A stretch of DNA of 64,000 nucleotides from Sipunculus nudus. Lineage: Eukaryota > Annelida > Sipuncula > Golfingiida > Sipunculidae. The stretch's first letter is position 1. The number at the start of each line of letters is the position of its first letter. The translations under genes and the position numbers were made by a program. Of this stretch, positions 39,890 to 50,222 are shown in pieces. The stretch lies in assembly GCA_026874595.1 (NCBI GenBank), contig CM049311.1, positions 43,901,676 through 43,965,675 of the forward strand. Direction: 5' to 3'. The notes under the pieces were generated by a model, which ran no database searches, was not told where the DNA came from, and saw only the letters and a program-made list of their open reading frames with translations.

Positions 39890-40712
39890 TAGTGTTGGGA
39901 CGATATAGGTTTTTGATATCATGATAATTATTCAAATTTTATCGCGATATACCGTGATATCGCGATATTTTCAATTAATGGCATTAATAAGCCGTCAATA
40001 ATGATATTTATAACAACCACCTTTAAAGTCTTGACTTTATACAAGGGGTTAAGTATTAATATAATTTATACCTATTGTGCCAGTACCACAGAATGACTCA
40101 TTAAGTGATGTAAGTTGCATGAAGGTCCTGCAGGTGCGCAAGCTTGAGGCGCGGGAAGTCCTGCCCCCATCGTCGAATCACGCTTGTCAGAACTTTCCAT
40201 CAGTTTCCTATAGCTACATAAAAGCCGGAGAATCCCGGCGAATTTTCGGAGAGCTTGTCATACGAATCTTGGCTAAATATATCATCTCAATTTTATATGG
40301 CATAATATGCAACCCGTATGGAATGTTCGATTCAGTAGTGACACTTTTATGTTGACATTTTCGTTCCATGCAATAAAAGCATAAATGTGTGTATTTATTG
40401 CTCTTTCATTATAATGTTAATTTCTCCTGGAATTCTCAAGCTTTTGTCCTTTCTGATTCATCCTGCTACTTCCGGACATTTCCGACTAATCCAGAAGTCT
40501 GTAAGCACACGCTTCCACCCACACGCGTGTATTCCAGTACACGTGGTTTATGAAAATAAATTTATTTTGAACTTCAAGGGCTTGCTTGTGAACCAAAATC
40601 GTGAACAAAAATTGATATCGTGATATCGCGATAATAGGAAAGTTGACGGTATGATAACCGTAGTGGTCAGATATCGTGATAATACCGTATACCGGTAACC
40701 GTCCCAACCCTA
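39890..40712. mobile_element. Non-autonomous hAT element
   Basis: An 823-bp insertion bounded by an exact 8-bp duplication GTCATTAT (39882-39889 and 40713-40720), with inverted ends TAGTGTTGGGACG and CGTCCCAACCCTA. Removing it restores a family C tandem unit (CTGTAAC.GGTCATTAT then ACACACCAAAAATC). An 8-bp duplication and TAGNGTTGGG-type ends are typical of hAT. Subterminal ATATCGCGATA-type palindromes lie at both ends. Open frames inside (for example 92 codons from 40077) show no transposase motif. Confidence 0.9.
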
Positions 40713-40730
40713 GTCATTATCAAGCAACAC

Positions 40731-42700
40731 ACCAAAAATCATGCCAGTATATGCAGGCATTGTGAAAAAAAGTCCATACATGTGCATTTTCCATAAAAAT
40801 TTCTGTCTTTCATGAAAAGTTTTATGTTTAGGAGCCGTAAAACAATCAAAAGTAGGTCAACCGGGATGAAACGCAAACTCGATCTGTAACTGTCATTATC
40901 AGTACAAAATAGTCAGTACATATGCATTTGTTATGAAAATTTATATTTTTCATGAAACTTTCTATGTTCAGGAGCAGTCAAATGGTCAAAAGTAGGTCAA
41001 CTGAGACAAAACAAGAACTCGATCTGTAACTGGTCATTATCTGCCTACACACCAAAAATCAGGCCTGAATCTGCAGGCACTGCAAAAAAAGTCCATACAT
41101 GTGCACCTTTTTATGAAATTTTCTATGTTAGAGCACCGTCAAACGGTCAAAAATAGGTCAACTGGGACAAAACTTGAACTTGATCTGTAACTGTCATTAT
41201 CTGCCCACACACCAAAAATCAGGCCAATATCTGCAGGTATTGTGAAGAAAAGTCTGTACAAGTGTATTTGTCATGAAAATATATATTTTACATGAAATTT
41301 TCTATGTTCAGGAGCCGTAAAACAGTCAAAAGTAGGTCAACCGGGATAAATTGCGAACTCCATCTGTAACTGGTCAATATCTGCCAACACCAAAAATCAG
41401 GCCAATATCTGCAGGCATTGCCAAAAAAGGTCCGTACATGTGTATTTGTCATGAAATTTCATATTTTTCATGAAATTTTCTATGTTCAGGAGCCTTAAAA
41501 CGGTCAAAAGTAGGTCAACCGGGACGAAACGTGAACTCGATCTGTAACTGGTCTATATCTGCCCACGCATCAAAAATTAGGCCAATATCTGCAGGCATTG
41601 CGAAAAAAAGTCTGTACATGTGTATCTGTCATGAATATTTCTATTTTTCATGAAATTTTCTAAGTTTAGGAGCCATAAAACGGTGAAAAGTAGGTCAACC
41701 GGGACGAAACGTGAACTCGATCTGTAACTGGTCTATATCTGCCCAAACACCAAAAATCAGGCCAATATCTGCAGGCATTGCGAAAAAAAGTCAGTACATG
41801 TGTATCTGTCATGAATATTTCTATTTTTCATGAAAATTTCTAAGTTTAGGAGCCGTAAAACGGTCAAAAGTAGGTCAACCGGGACTACACGCGAACTCGA
41901 TCTGTAACTGGTCTATATCTGTCCACACACCAAAAATCAGGCCAACATCTGCAGGCACTGCGAAAAAAAGTCCGTACATGTGTGTATTTGTCATGAAATT
42001 TCATATTTTTCATGAAAATTTTTAAGTTTAGGAGCCGTAAAACGGTCAAAAGTAGGTCAACCGGGACTAAACGCGAACTCGATCTGTAACTGGTCTATAT
42101 CTGTCCACACACCAAAAATCAGGCCAACATCTGCAGGCACTGCGAAAAAAAGTCCGTACATGTGTATTTGTCATGAAATTTCATATTTTTCATGAAAATT
42201 TCTAAGTTTAGGAGCTGTAAAACGGTCAAAAGTAGGTCAACTGGGACTAAACGCGAACTCGATCTGTAACTGGTCTATATCTGCTCACACACCAAAAATC
42301 AGGCCAATATCTGCAGGCATTGCGAAAAAAAGTCCGTACATGTGTATCTGTCATGAATATTTCTATTTTTCATGAAATTTTCTAAGTTTAGGAGCCATAA
42401 AACGACGAAAAGTAGGTCAACCGGGACGAAACGTGAACTCGATCTGTAACTGGTCTATATCTGCTCACACACCAAAAATCAGGCCAATATCTGCAGGCAT
42501 TGCGAAAAAAAGTCTGTACATGTGTATCTGTCATGAATATTTCTATTTTTCATGAAATTTTCTAAGTTTAGGAGCCGTAAAACGGTCAAAAGTAGGTCAA
42601 CCGGGACGAAACCCGAACTCTATCTGTAACTGGTCTATATCTGCCCACACACCAAAAATCAGGCCAATATCTGCAAGCATTGCGAAAAAAAGTCCGTACA
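40731..42700 (+). repeat. 180-bp tandem repeat array (about 11 units)
   Basis: The landmark ACCAAAAATCAGGCC begins at 40731, 41051, 41211, 41389, 41569, 41749, 41929, 42111, 42291, 42471 and 42651. The central units are spaced 178-182 bp; the first ones are shorter or rearranged. Each unit also has 'TCATGAAATTTTCTA', 'GGTCAAAAGTAGGTCAACCG' and 'CTCGATCTGTAACTGG'. A first half-unit at about 39790-39889 lies on the other side of the hAT insertion. Confidence 0.9.
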
Positions 42701-42839
42701 ACTGTTTGATTTCGGAATGACGGAAGGATGGAAGGACGGACATGGGTAAAACTATATGCCCCGGCCACTTTGTGGCAGGGGCATAAAAAGTGCGGATTAT
42801 CCACAGGGGGAAACGGTACCAGCAGTGGTGAGGGTGGCA

Positions 42840-42990
42840 GCTGGAAACAGCATATCTTTAAGTTGGATACAATTATAGGTGGTGCCAAAAGTTTTAAAGT
42901 ATAAGATAAAAGCTATCCAAGATATTTGATCACAGTGATTTTTAGATCAATCCACTCATAGTTTCTTGGACAATCTATGATTTTTACTGG
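42840..42990 (+). repeat. Family D-like fragment
   Basis: The segment 'AGGTGGTGCCA...AGCTATCCAAGATATTTGATCA...ATCAATCCA' is a diverged match to 17305-17390 in the D element. It has no ends. It lies just inside the presumed KCNQ intron 1. Confidence 0.55.
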
Positions 42991-43062
42991 TCTGTTGTGG
43001 ATTTAATGTGTAAATGTGTCAGCACGTTTACATATATATGATACAAATAAAACTGTACTTAC

Positions 43063-43346
43063 ACTGTGAAGTGATAAATAAAGCATTTCCACCCTGTTGG
43101 TCGTTCCAAGAAATTGTAGATGCGACCTTGGATGGTGGTTTTGATAGTGACCTTGTTGCGGCCAACTAAATAACGGGACTCGTAGCTTTTGTCTACAGGC
43201 TGTGTGGGTTTCCCTTCTGACCATGAATGGGCATTATTACTTGATCCCAGATCAGTATCTATTGGCTGTAGGTTTCCCCCCGTTTCATCATGTCCCCCGT
43301 GGAAATCAGACATAGCCACCACAGTCACACTGTCATCCTGGGTCAT
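43063..43346 (-). CDS. KCNQ1-like: KCNQ1-like voltage-gated potassium channel, first coding exon
   Basis: The exon encodes 94 residues plus two bases of codon 95. Residues 73-95 read as the conserved KCNQ (Kv7) segment leading into transmembrane helix S1, with YNFLERPTGWKCFIYHF nearly identical to the vertebrate KCNQ1 sequence; only this segment decides the family. Residues 1-72 form a polar N-terminal cytoplasmic tail with no recognised motif. The start is the ATG at 43346, with an in-frame TAA 21 bases upstream. The exon ends at 43063, followed on the minus strand by the consensus donor GTAAGT. The split falls after the second base of the Val codon, which as I recall is also where human KCNQ1 exon 1 ends. 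The protein should be a plasma-membrane subunit of a tetrameric potassium channel. S1-S6, the pore and the calmodulin-binding tail must lie in later exons, beyond position 1 or in unrecognised small exons. No frameshift is seen, so the exon looks intact. Confidence 0.92.
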
Positions 43347-43450
43347 AGTGCCATGCTTTTCTATTTTTTAGTTCCAAATCAAGGTTGGTCCTGCTTACAG
43401 CATCCCTTCCTGTTTTATCTTCAGCTCCTCATGGGCCTTCTTAACCAACA
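43347..43450 (-). other. Probable KCNQ 5' leader beginning at a splice acceptor
   Basis: On the minus strand a pyrimidine-rich tract ending TTTTTATTTCAG (to 43451) is a good splice acceptor, so the coding exon may start at 43450 and include about 104 bases of leader. The leader holds three short upstream ATG frames: 43432-43421, 43403-43395 and 43354-43343. The last overlaps the channel start codon (ATGA). An alternative reading is a separate 52-base exon, 43450-43399, ending before GTAAGC at 43398, with an open phase. I cannot decide between them. Confidence 0.5.
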
Positions 43451-43967
43451 CTGAAATAAAAACAAGGTACAGTGAATAACAGTGCTGAGGTTGCCTACAA
43501 GAGAAATTACATCAAATATTTACATAAATATTTTTCAGTTTAATTTTAGTAATATTTATTCAAACCTGGTCTTTAATGCACCTCTCTTAGATAAACAACT
43601 GGCTATAATATACATATGAACATAAATAATGATTAAGTACCCTGAAATTACCTTATAGTTATGTATACACATGTATATTGTATATACATATAATACATTT
43701 GTCCTCTATACGGCTGAATCCTCACAAATAGGGACAATGGATAGTTGATTTTAGCCATAGACCTAGGTCCCTGCTTTCTGTGTAAATGAATCTGACAAAT
43801 ATGGACAAGACTTGGATGTAGAGTGAACAACCAGCAAGCTTGGCTCGGGAAACACTTTGACTATCTTCAGCAACAACAAGGGGCCATTTATGTTGATCTC
43901 TCAATATATCCCTAATAGTCATGCCTTACAACTTACTCAGTAGTAAACTTGCTCATGTAGTGTGATA
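43451..43967. other. Upstream intron or flank of KCNQ
   Basis: AT-rich sequence without a recognised gene or repeat family. If the acceptor at 43451 is used, this is intron between a non-coding first exon and the coding exon. No TATA-box/initiator arrangement could be picked out with confidence. Confidence 0.4.
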
Positions 43968-43969
43968 TA

Positions 43970-44994
43970 CCTTCTTCCCCCAAAGAAAATCCACATTTTT
44001 TTGTCATAAATTATAAACTAATAGACTTGGTGTGTTTTATACTTGGAGGTACAATTTGCCAACTATTTTCCTGTTGCATTGAACATCATTTGAGGGCCGT
44101 TAGACCGCCAAAATGTCAGCTGGAAGTGAATGATAATAAGGGATTTTTTAAGTAAATGAACAATTTTGGTTTACTCTTCCATTAGATAACAAAAGTTTAA
44201 TCATATTTATTGCTTTCATTTTAAAATACTCCATCTATACCTTTAGTTTGGCATCCAACCCAAAGGAACTGATTATATGCCAATTGAAATATGCATGACC
44301 GTACCTCTTGTTGAAATTGTTTGATACCATTGTTAATTGGTAGATGGCGCTATATGTGCTAGCATTAGGAAATGTAAGGGTTTTAGGATTTCTTTCATGG
44401 GGAAATGATCCATGACAGCTAATTACTTTCAATACAACTTACAAAATATACCAGTATACACATACTGGTCTGAATGTGACTGCTTCCTTAGCTTTAATTA
44501 GCCTACTGGTGACAGAGTCATGATTAGATTGGCTAGCACCCATCAGCTCTCTCTATAGGACCCTGGATATGTATGCCACACAACTGCCTGCCATAGGTAC
44601 AGGTGAGCTCACGGGTGGCATGGCTTTCAGGTTTTCTCAGTGCACCATGCCGCTTTTAGGTTATATCTTACACAAAACAATTCCATTCCAGCCTGATTGA
44701 GCACCTTTCTTAACACTTAACAGCTAAAGGAGAATAGACTTTTTGCAATTGTAACAATTTTTTACTGTTCTAGATCCAAGAAAAAATTGGAAAGTCAGCC
44801 TGAGTGTCATTCTCAAAAGTTCTCGGCAATGGAACCAGTTAACTTTCTAATGACTATCGGAAATACAATATACGTCATCCATTTTTTTGTCAGGTATGGG
44901 GTGCATATTATACACACAGTTATTGGTTTTCCCATTAAAAAATTGGCTCTACATGGATTATCTAAGATAGGGGATTATCTTTGGTAAAAGACGG
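43970..44994. mobile_element. TA-flanked TIR element related to 38301-42816
   Basis: Left end CCTTCTTCCCCCAAAGAAAA and right end, reversed, CCGTCTTTTACCAAAGATAA match at about four bases in five, with TA on both sides (43968-43969 and 44995-44996). The interior near 44695-44755 matches 38525-38590 in reverse orientation. About 1 kb, no transposase. It looks like an inverted, older relative of the outer element that lies beyond the KCNQ exon. Confidence 0.6.
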
Positions 44995-45269
44995 TACTAA
45001 GAACTCCTATATCAGCTCTTGGGAGGGCAGTAAGTTTAGAAGTTATCCAGCTGTCTGGGTCATCAGGATGACTTCCAGGCACCCTTGCATTAAATCGAGA
45101 CATACTATATTTATTCCAACTGGGTGCCACTCACAAATAAATAATTTTCTCAAAGGTTGAGATACTGGAGAAAATTTTTAAATTATCTTCTTCTCGATTT
45201 AGTTGTGGTCAAGATTTATGTAATTCCTACGACAAAAAAAACTTGTTCTATGATACAGATCTGGTATTT

Positions 45270-46320
45270 TCCCCTGCCTGTTGTGGAAGTAACCCTCAAC
45301 AATAGTGTCAATGCCGTGAGTTTGGTGACTGTGCCTCAAATTCTTTTCAAGTTAACATCATTTTAGCATTATCGACTCAAGGTCATCTATATTCAAACTT
45401 GACCTAGCCCTTCATGAGGTGAATCAATACTACAAATTTGGTGACTGTGCCTGAAGTTCTTTTCATGTGATTGCGTTAATATCATTTTAGCATTTAAGCC
45501 TTTGTGAACTTGAAAAAGTGTCAAGGTCATCCATATTCGAACTTGACCTAGCTTCTCATCAGGTTTATCAATGCTGCATGTTGGGTGACTGAAGTTATTG
45601 TGTTAACATCATCTTAGCATTTATGATTCTGTGACCTTTGGTCATGCTTCATGGTCATTATTATTCAAACTTGACCTAGCATTTAATGAGTTGCATCAAT
45701 GGTGTGAGTATGGTGACTGTATGTTAATTTAATTTTACGTTAATGTGTTAACATCATATATATGTGATTCCTGGATGGATGGACAGCCGGACGCTTACCA
45801 TTTCTATGTCCATCACCAATGGTGCCTTTGATGCCGGCTAAAGGATAAGTTATCTGAAGAGACTGAAAACCTGTGACCCTGACTTTGACCTTCAAGGATT
45901 AATCTGCCGAGATATAGGATTCTTGTGAACCCCTATCTTTTTTCTTCAAATGTGACATACAGATTTTTTCCACTAAGTCTTAGACAAGTTTAAAGACAGG
46001 CGACCTTGACCCTGTTTTTCAAGAGCAAATCTGCGGAAACATAGGACTTTGTCAACCCAATAAATTTTTAATTATAGCATTTCTTTTCTTCAAATTGGAC
46101 ACACAAATTGTTTCACCAAGATCTCTTACATGTTTGAAGACATCTGACTGGTGACCTCAAGTTTGGTTTTCAAGGTCAAACCTGTAGAAATGTAGGATTT
46201 TTGTGAACCCAATAACTTTCGAATATCTGCTTTCCTTTCCTTCAAATTTGATATGCAAATTGTCCCCACCAAGATCTCAGACAAGTTCAAATTTTTGTGA
46301 CCTTGACCCTAGCTGCCTTG
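45270..46320 (+). repeat. Degenerate repeats with TTGACCT / AAGGTCA phrases
   Basis: Diverged units of roughly 130 bp share 'TTTGGTGACTGTGCCT', 'AACATCATTTTAGCAT' and 'CAAACTTGACCTAGC' up to about 45760. A second set, with 'CAAATTTGGACACACAAATTGT'-like and 'GACCTTGACCCT' phrases, follows to 46320. A shorter relative of the second phrase type is at 55440-56260. A single GGACAGCCGGAC near 45782 recalls family A right ends, but no hairpin follows. 44995-45270 shows nothing recognised. Confidence 0.5.
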
Positions 46321-46474
46321 GTCAATACATGCTTCTTAAGAAGAGGGGGGCCTATTTTAGAAGGGGGTATTACTTAATTGTCTGGGGATACTATGAAATT
46401 TCTAGTTTTACATGGAATGTACAAATATTTAAGATAACTGTTCTAGGCACTCTCAATAATAGCTCAGGTGGTGT

Positions 46475-46600
46475 TGTTCCATAGTGTCTGGAGTTGCAGG
46501 AAACCGGAGAACCTGGGGAAAACCCATTGTCACAGTCAAGTTGGGGATCAAACCCAGGTGGCCAGCAGAGAGAGCCGAGCATTTTATCATTTGATATCTA
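46475..46600 (-). repeat. tRNA-derived SINE fragment
   Basis: On the minus strand the B-box-like GGGTTTGATCCCC is followed by TTTTCCCCAGGTTCTCCGG and TTTCCTGCAA. That GGTTTTCCCC-GGTTCTCCGGTTTCCT phrase is a conserved SINE central domain widespread in invertebrate genomes, as I recall. An A box is not clear, so the head may be truncated. Confidence 0.55.
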
Positions 46601-46664
46601 GTCATGTTAGAGTATTAGTTTGGCAAACATATATTAAGTAATTGATTATCACCAGGGCTATTAA

Positions 46665-47153
46665 TGGGACATAATCAGGAGCAATACAATGCCTATTCTT
46701 TCACACTATCAGTCCAGTTTTGCTTTATACAAAAGTTTCCTGGCAAATCCATAACAGCACACAGTCTCAGTACCTCGCACACAGCTGTTAAACAACTTGT
46801 TATGGCTCTGGGTGTTGGTAAACACAGCCCACGTGTGTCTATTTACCATAACAAGGCCACGTGACTTGAGGTCCCAATATGAACCTCAACACATGATGTT
46901 TTAGCCAGCGGAAGCGTGTTTCCTTTTTTGGTCAGTCAAGGCATCTCCTGATTGACATGTGTTATGGCTCCAGCATGCACACAGCCCCACACGCTGTGAT
47001 TATGTTGACACCTGTGATCACACCCAATACTCCTCATTTACAGGAGTAAGCAAAGGGTTTCAAGGCAATATTTTAGCAGGTACAGATTTATTTTAATGGG
47101 AAGAAACTACTTTTCATGTTAATTCAACATGCTTTATAGGTGAATGGGCCCCT
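46665..47153. mobile_element. TTAA-flanked (piggyBac-like) MITE, uninterrupted copy
   Basis: Flanked by TTAA at 46661-46664 and 47154-47157, with ends TGGGACATAATCAGG and TGAATGGGCCCCT. It aligns along its length with the two halves of the element at 35046-37708 and so shows the uninterrupted form. Confidence 0.75.
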
Positions 47154-47157
47154 TTAA

Positions 47158-47699
47158 GTTTAACTCTTAGCTTTTAATATGAGATAAATGCATGAATGTA
47201 TTCTACAAATATGTTATTGTCAATATTGCTATGTTTATTAACAGCTTGTAAGAAGCTCATACATCCTTCACAGAGGCGTTTCAAGAACTTTTCTTAACAG
47301 GAATTACCTGTGTCATGAATATGTACGAAGAGTAAACTAAAAATCACATAAATTCTATACAAAAGGTTAGTGAATTTTTTACGAGAAATCAATAAAATTT
47401 CCATGTGCTTGGAGCCCAAGGGATCTTATGTTCACTCTCTGAACTACTGTGCATGATGGTAGGTGATTAAGAAATAAAAAAGTGAATGAAATATCATTCA
47501 TGCATTTCTCAGTGGACATTTACAGGTCAGGTGATCAAACTAAAACTGTGACATAAAAGAATAAATAGAACATAGTTTAAAAAGAAGAAAAAATTCAGTT
47601 ATTATTCAAAAAAGTTATTGTTTACTTTGATATAAAAGCCAAAATTTTAATACTTTATGGCATATTTTGGAAAAAAAGTAGAAAAAAACATTACAGCCT
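47158..47699. other. AT-rich spacer
   Basis: No gene recognised. The last 60 bases (from about 47645) match 59725-59775 and represent the target sequence of the large element that begins at 47708. Confidence 0.5.
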
Positions 47700-47713
47700 G
47701 CAGAAAGGGTGTC

Positions 47714-47800
47714 AGTCGTAATGAGCGCGGTCGGGATGGGCGCGCGGTTCCTGGACGTGGTCGGGATTGGCGTGGTCGGACTGGGCGTGCCAGTTTATAC
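47714..47800 (+). repeat. GC-rich minisatellite at the element tip
   Basis: Units of about 15 bp, such as GTGGTCGGGATTGGC and GTGGTCGGACTGGGC. It creates an apparent Arg/Gly-rich frame (47657-47899) that is not conserved in the opposite arm near 59395-59440. Confidence 0.7.
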
Positions 47801-48399
47801 AAAGCAAGATTGGTGCTGCTGGGCATGGACGCGACGGCTCTTATGAAATTTGAATATTACTTATTCCCTCAATATTGTTATATTTCAACAGTTGGTTGAC
47901 GATAAGTGTTTTTTTTATGAGCTGCATGTGAATGCATTTCAATGTACAGTATATATACAAATTAACAACATTCCCAGGTTTTAACGACAAAATATCGACC
48001 TTGAACGCTATTTTTACACAGCTAATTCTTGTTACTGGACATTTATCATGAAAAATAACAATATTTCCTTCCATTATAAACGATTTCAGTACCAAACAAC
48101 ATTTGTTGATGTACGCAACCAAGTTACCTGTGAAGTACGTCGAAGGAAGGAAATCTGTTCACTCGGAAGCCAACACCGATTAATTAGTTAACTAGCGGCA
48201 CAGAGGTTTCCTACAGCGCTGTTTAAACAGCTGCAAAACTCTTTTTCACAAACATTCGTAATATGATACATAAATTGTGCACTTCCCCAGCTAAATATAT
48301 AATATTTATCACAAGACACATTCGTGATTGCAATGACGACAGACAGCATCGTGACGGGCGATAATGCCAGAAATTCTTTTTTCCTTCAGAAGTACTCAG

Positions 48400-49080
48400 T
48401 ATGAAATATTTATATCTCCCTCTCTTTCTCTCACTCTCTCTGGCTTTGTTTTAAATGATAGCTCAATCAGATATTCATTTCAATTATTATAATTAAATGA
48501 TAATTTTTAATGATATTCCTCTCATTTTAAATAATCCTCATTTAAATGATCAATCAATCTGAAGCTTTATAAATTATCCCGTATTTCTGTCCCGCCTTTT
48601 ATTTCCCTCTCTCTCTGTCCCCCTCCCCCCCCCCTCTCTCTCTCCTTTTTTTTAATGATCGGTCTATTTCTCTCATGTTATGTAATAATTCGCTCTGTCT
48701 TATTGATGTATTTAGATGATGAATGAAACGTAACTAAATAAATCGCTGCTACTTCTGTCTCTCTCTTTCTCTTTCTCTCTTTCTCTCTCTCTCGCTTTAT
48801 TTTAAAGGATCATTTCATCAGATATTTATTTTAATTATGATAATTAAATGATAATTTTAAAGGAATTTCCTCTCATTTTATATAATTACTCACTCTACCT
48901 CATTTAAATGATCAATCAATCTGAAGCTTAATAAATCGTTCCGTATTTCTGTCCCTTTATTTTATTTCTCTCTCTAAAGTTCTCTAATTTGTGTATTTAA
49001 ATGATAACTAAATCGGAAACTATATAAATCGCTGCTATCTTTGTCTGCTTCCCTGTCTCTCTCTCTCTCTTATTCTCTCT
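48400..49080 (-). repeat. CT-rich units of about 340 bp in the left arm
   Basis: Each unit has a CTCTCT tract followed by 'AATTATNATAATTAAATGAT' and 'GATCAATCAATCTGAAGCTT' phrases; units begin near 48415 and 48755. The reverse-oriented versions near 49700-50130 and 53696-54100 form the right arm. Confidence 0.75.
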
Positions 49081-49084
49081 CTAT

Positions 49085-49440
49085 ATTTCTCTCTTTATAT
49101 ACAATATGTACATAAACAACTATTACAAAGAGTAGAACTTTATTACACCTGAATTTCCCGCAAGCATATTTTAAATCAAATCTTGACCGTATCAAATTGT
49201 AGAGTTCTATATTATGTCTTAGAGAACATAATTATAAAAGGAACTCCACAATGTACCAACAATATATAAAACTCAACTATCGCTTTATATACGATACCTC
49301 TCTATGTACAATTATCATACAAAGAGTAGAACTTAACAGTTCCTGAATTATTCGCAATGCCTATTTTAAACCAAATTTGGAACGTATAAATTTTATATGG
49401 ATCTATATTAAGTCTTACAGACAATAATCAGGGAAGGAAA
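49085..49440 (+). repeat. Two tandem copies of a unit of about 200 bp
   Basis: 'CTTTATATAC', 'CAAAGAGTAGAACTT' and 'CGTAT...TTTAAA' blocks occur twice in order, at 49093-49280 and 49282-49430. They lie near the centre of the large inverted-repeat element. The following 49440-49690 is unrecognised spacer. Confidence 0.65.
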
Positions 49441-49754
49441 TTAAAACAGTAAAAAATTCTAGGTAAAAGGGTATGAATGTCCAACATAAATCCTCCATCG
49501 AGAAATTATGCACCACGTGCCTTACTTTACGTAAGTTTCCGTGCTAAGCTTCACTTTCCGGTGACGCTCTGTCAGTTTTTGGACCCTGTCCTCAATTTTC
49601 CGGTATTTTCTTCTTTAAGTGGAGTTCCTTCTCCAAAACTTGTATTGATCAGTTGGTAATCGATAAATTATTGTAATTGAAATAACTATCAGATTGAGGG
49701 ATCATTTAAATTAAAACAGAGAGAGAGAGAGAAATATAGAGAGAGAATGAATAT

Positions 49755-49788
<34 letters not shown>

Positions 49789-50222
49789 CAGACAGAAACA
49801 GGGGGCGATTTATTTAGTTTCCGATTGAGTTATCATTTAAATAACAAATAAAAGAGCGAGTAATTATATAAAATTAGAGGCTAATTGAAAATTTTCATTT
49901 AATTTTAATAATTGAAATAAATATCTGATTGAGCGATCATTTGAATATAAAGCGAGAGAGACAGAAAGAGTAGGAGAGAAAGATGAATATTTTATGTTTA
50001 AAAAAAGAATTTCTGGTATTATCACCCGTCACGATCATTTAAGATAAAAACACAGCGCGCGAGAGAGAAAGAGAGACAGAGACAGAGACAGAGAAGGAGA
50101 TACAAAAATACGGGAAGATTTATTAAGCTTCAGATTGTTGTTTAGCTTATGTATGATTTTGATAGTTCCTTTGGAGACAGGGAAGAGGATTGATTTCATT
50201 TATTTTATTAACAAATGGAGTA

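Larger units (their letters stand above)
39736..42789 (+). mobile_element. Family C element with 180-bp tandem core
   Basis: Starts ACTAGAT, then hairpin GTGTCG GAA CGACAC (39743-39757) and left inverted repeat ATGCCCCCGCC (39760-39770). The body is a tandem array. It ends with a GGAAGGATGGAAGGACGGAC simple repeat (about 42721-42742), a hairpin at 42756-42784 (13-bp arms, one mismatch, TTT loop) whose right arm carries GGCAGGGGCAT, then AAAAA. The organisation of left end, tandem core, tetranucleotide-like repeat and short right end resembles bivalve 'pearl' elements as I recall them. A hAT element interrupts the first unit. Confidence 0.75.
38301..42816. mobile_element. TA-flanked TIR transposon (Tc/mariner-like MITE) containing a family C element
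   Basis: Left end CCGTTTTCCCCCATGGATAA (then TCCGC) and right end GCGGATTATCC followed by ACAGGGGGAAACGG form inverted repeats of about 25 bp with one small indel. TA flanks both sides (38299-38300 and 42817-42818). An internal stretch near 38525-38590 matches, in reverse orientation, 44695-44755 of the element at 43970-44994. No transposase frame survives. Its native sequence is about 38301-39735 plus 42790-42816. TA duplication points to Tc1/mariner/pogo types. Confidence 0.75.

Noticed and set aside
40077-40355. 92-codon frame inside the hAT element as a transposase
   Set aside because: No hAT dimerisation or catalytic motif is visible, and the element is far too short to be autonomous.
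40731-42700. Regular repeat spacing suggesting a CRISPR array
   Set aside because: The whole 180-bp unit is conserved with no unique spacers, and the genome is clearly animal.
43399-43450. Separate 52-base coding exon (minus strand) between TTTCAG and GTAAGC, reading LVKKAHEELKIKQEGM
   Set aside because: Kept only as an alternative in the leader entry. The next exon would be about 50 bases away with no good acceptor, so a continuous 5' leader is simpler.
47657-47899. Arg/Gly-rich frame of 80 codons resembling an RGG protein
   Set aside because: It is produced by a GC-rich minisatellite at the tip of an inverted-repeat element, and the opposite arm does not keep the frame.
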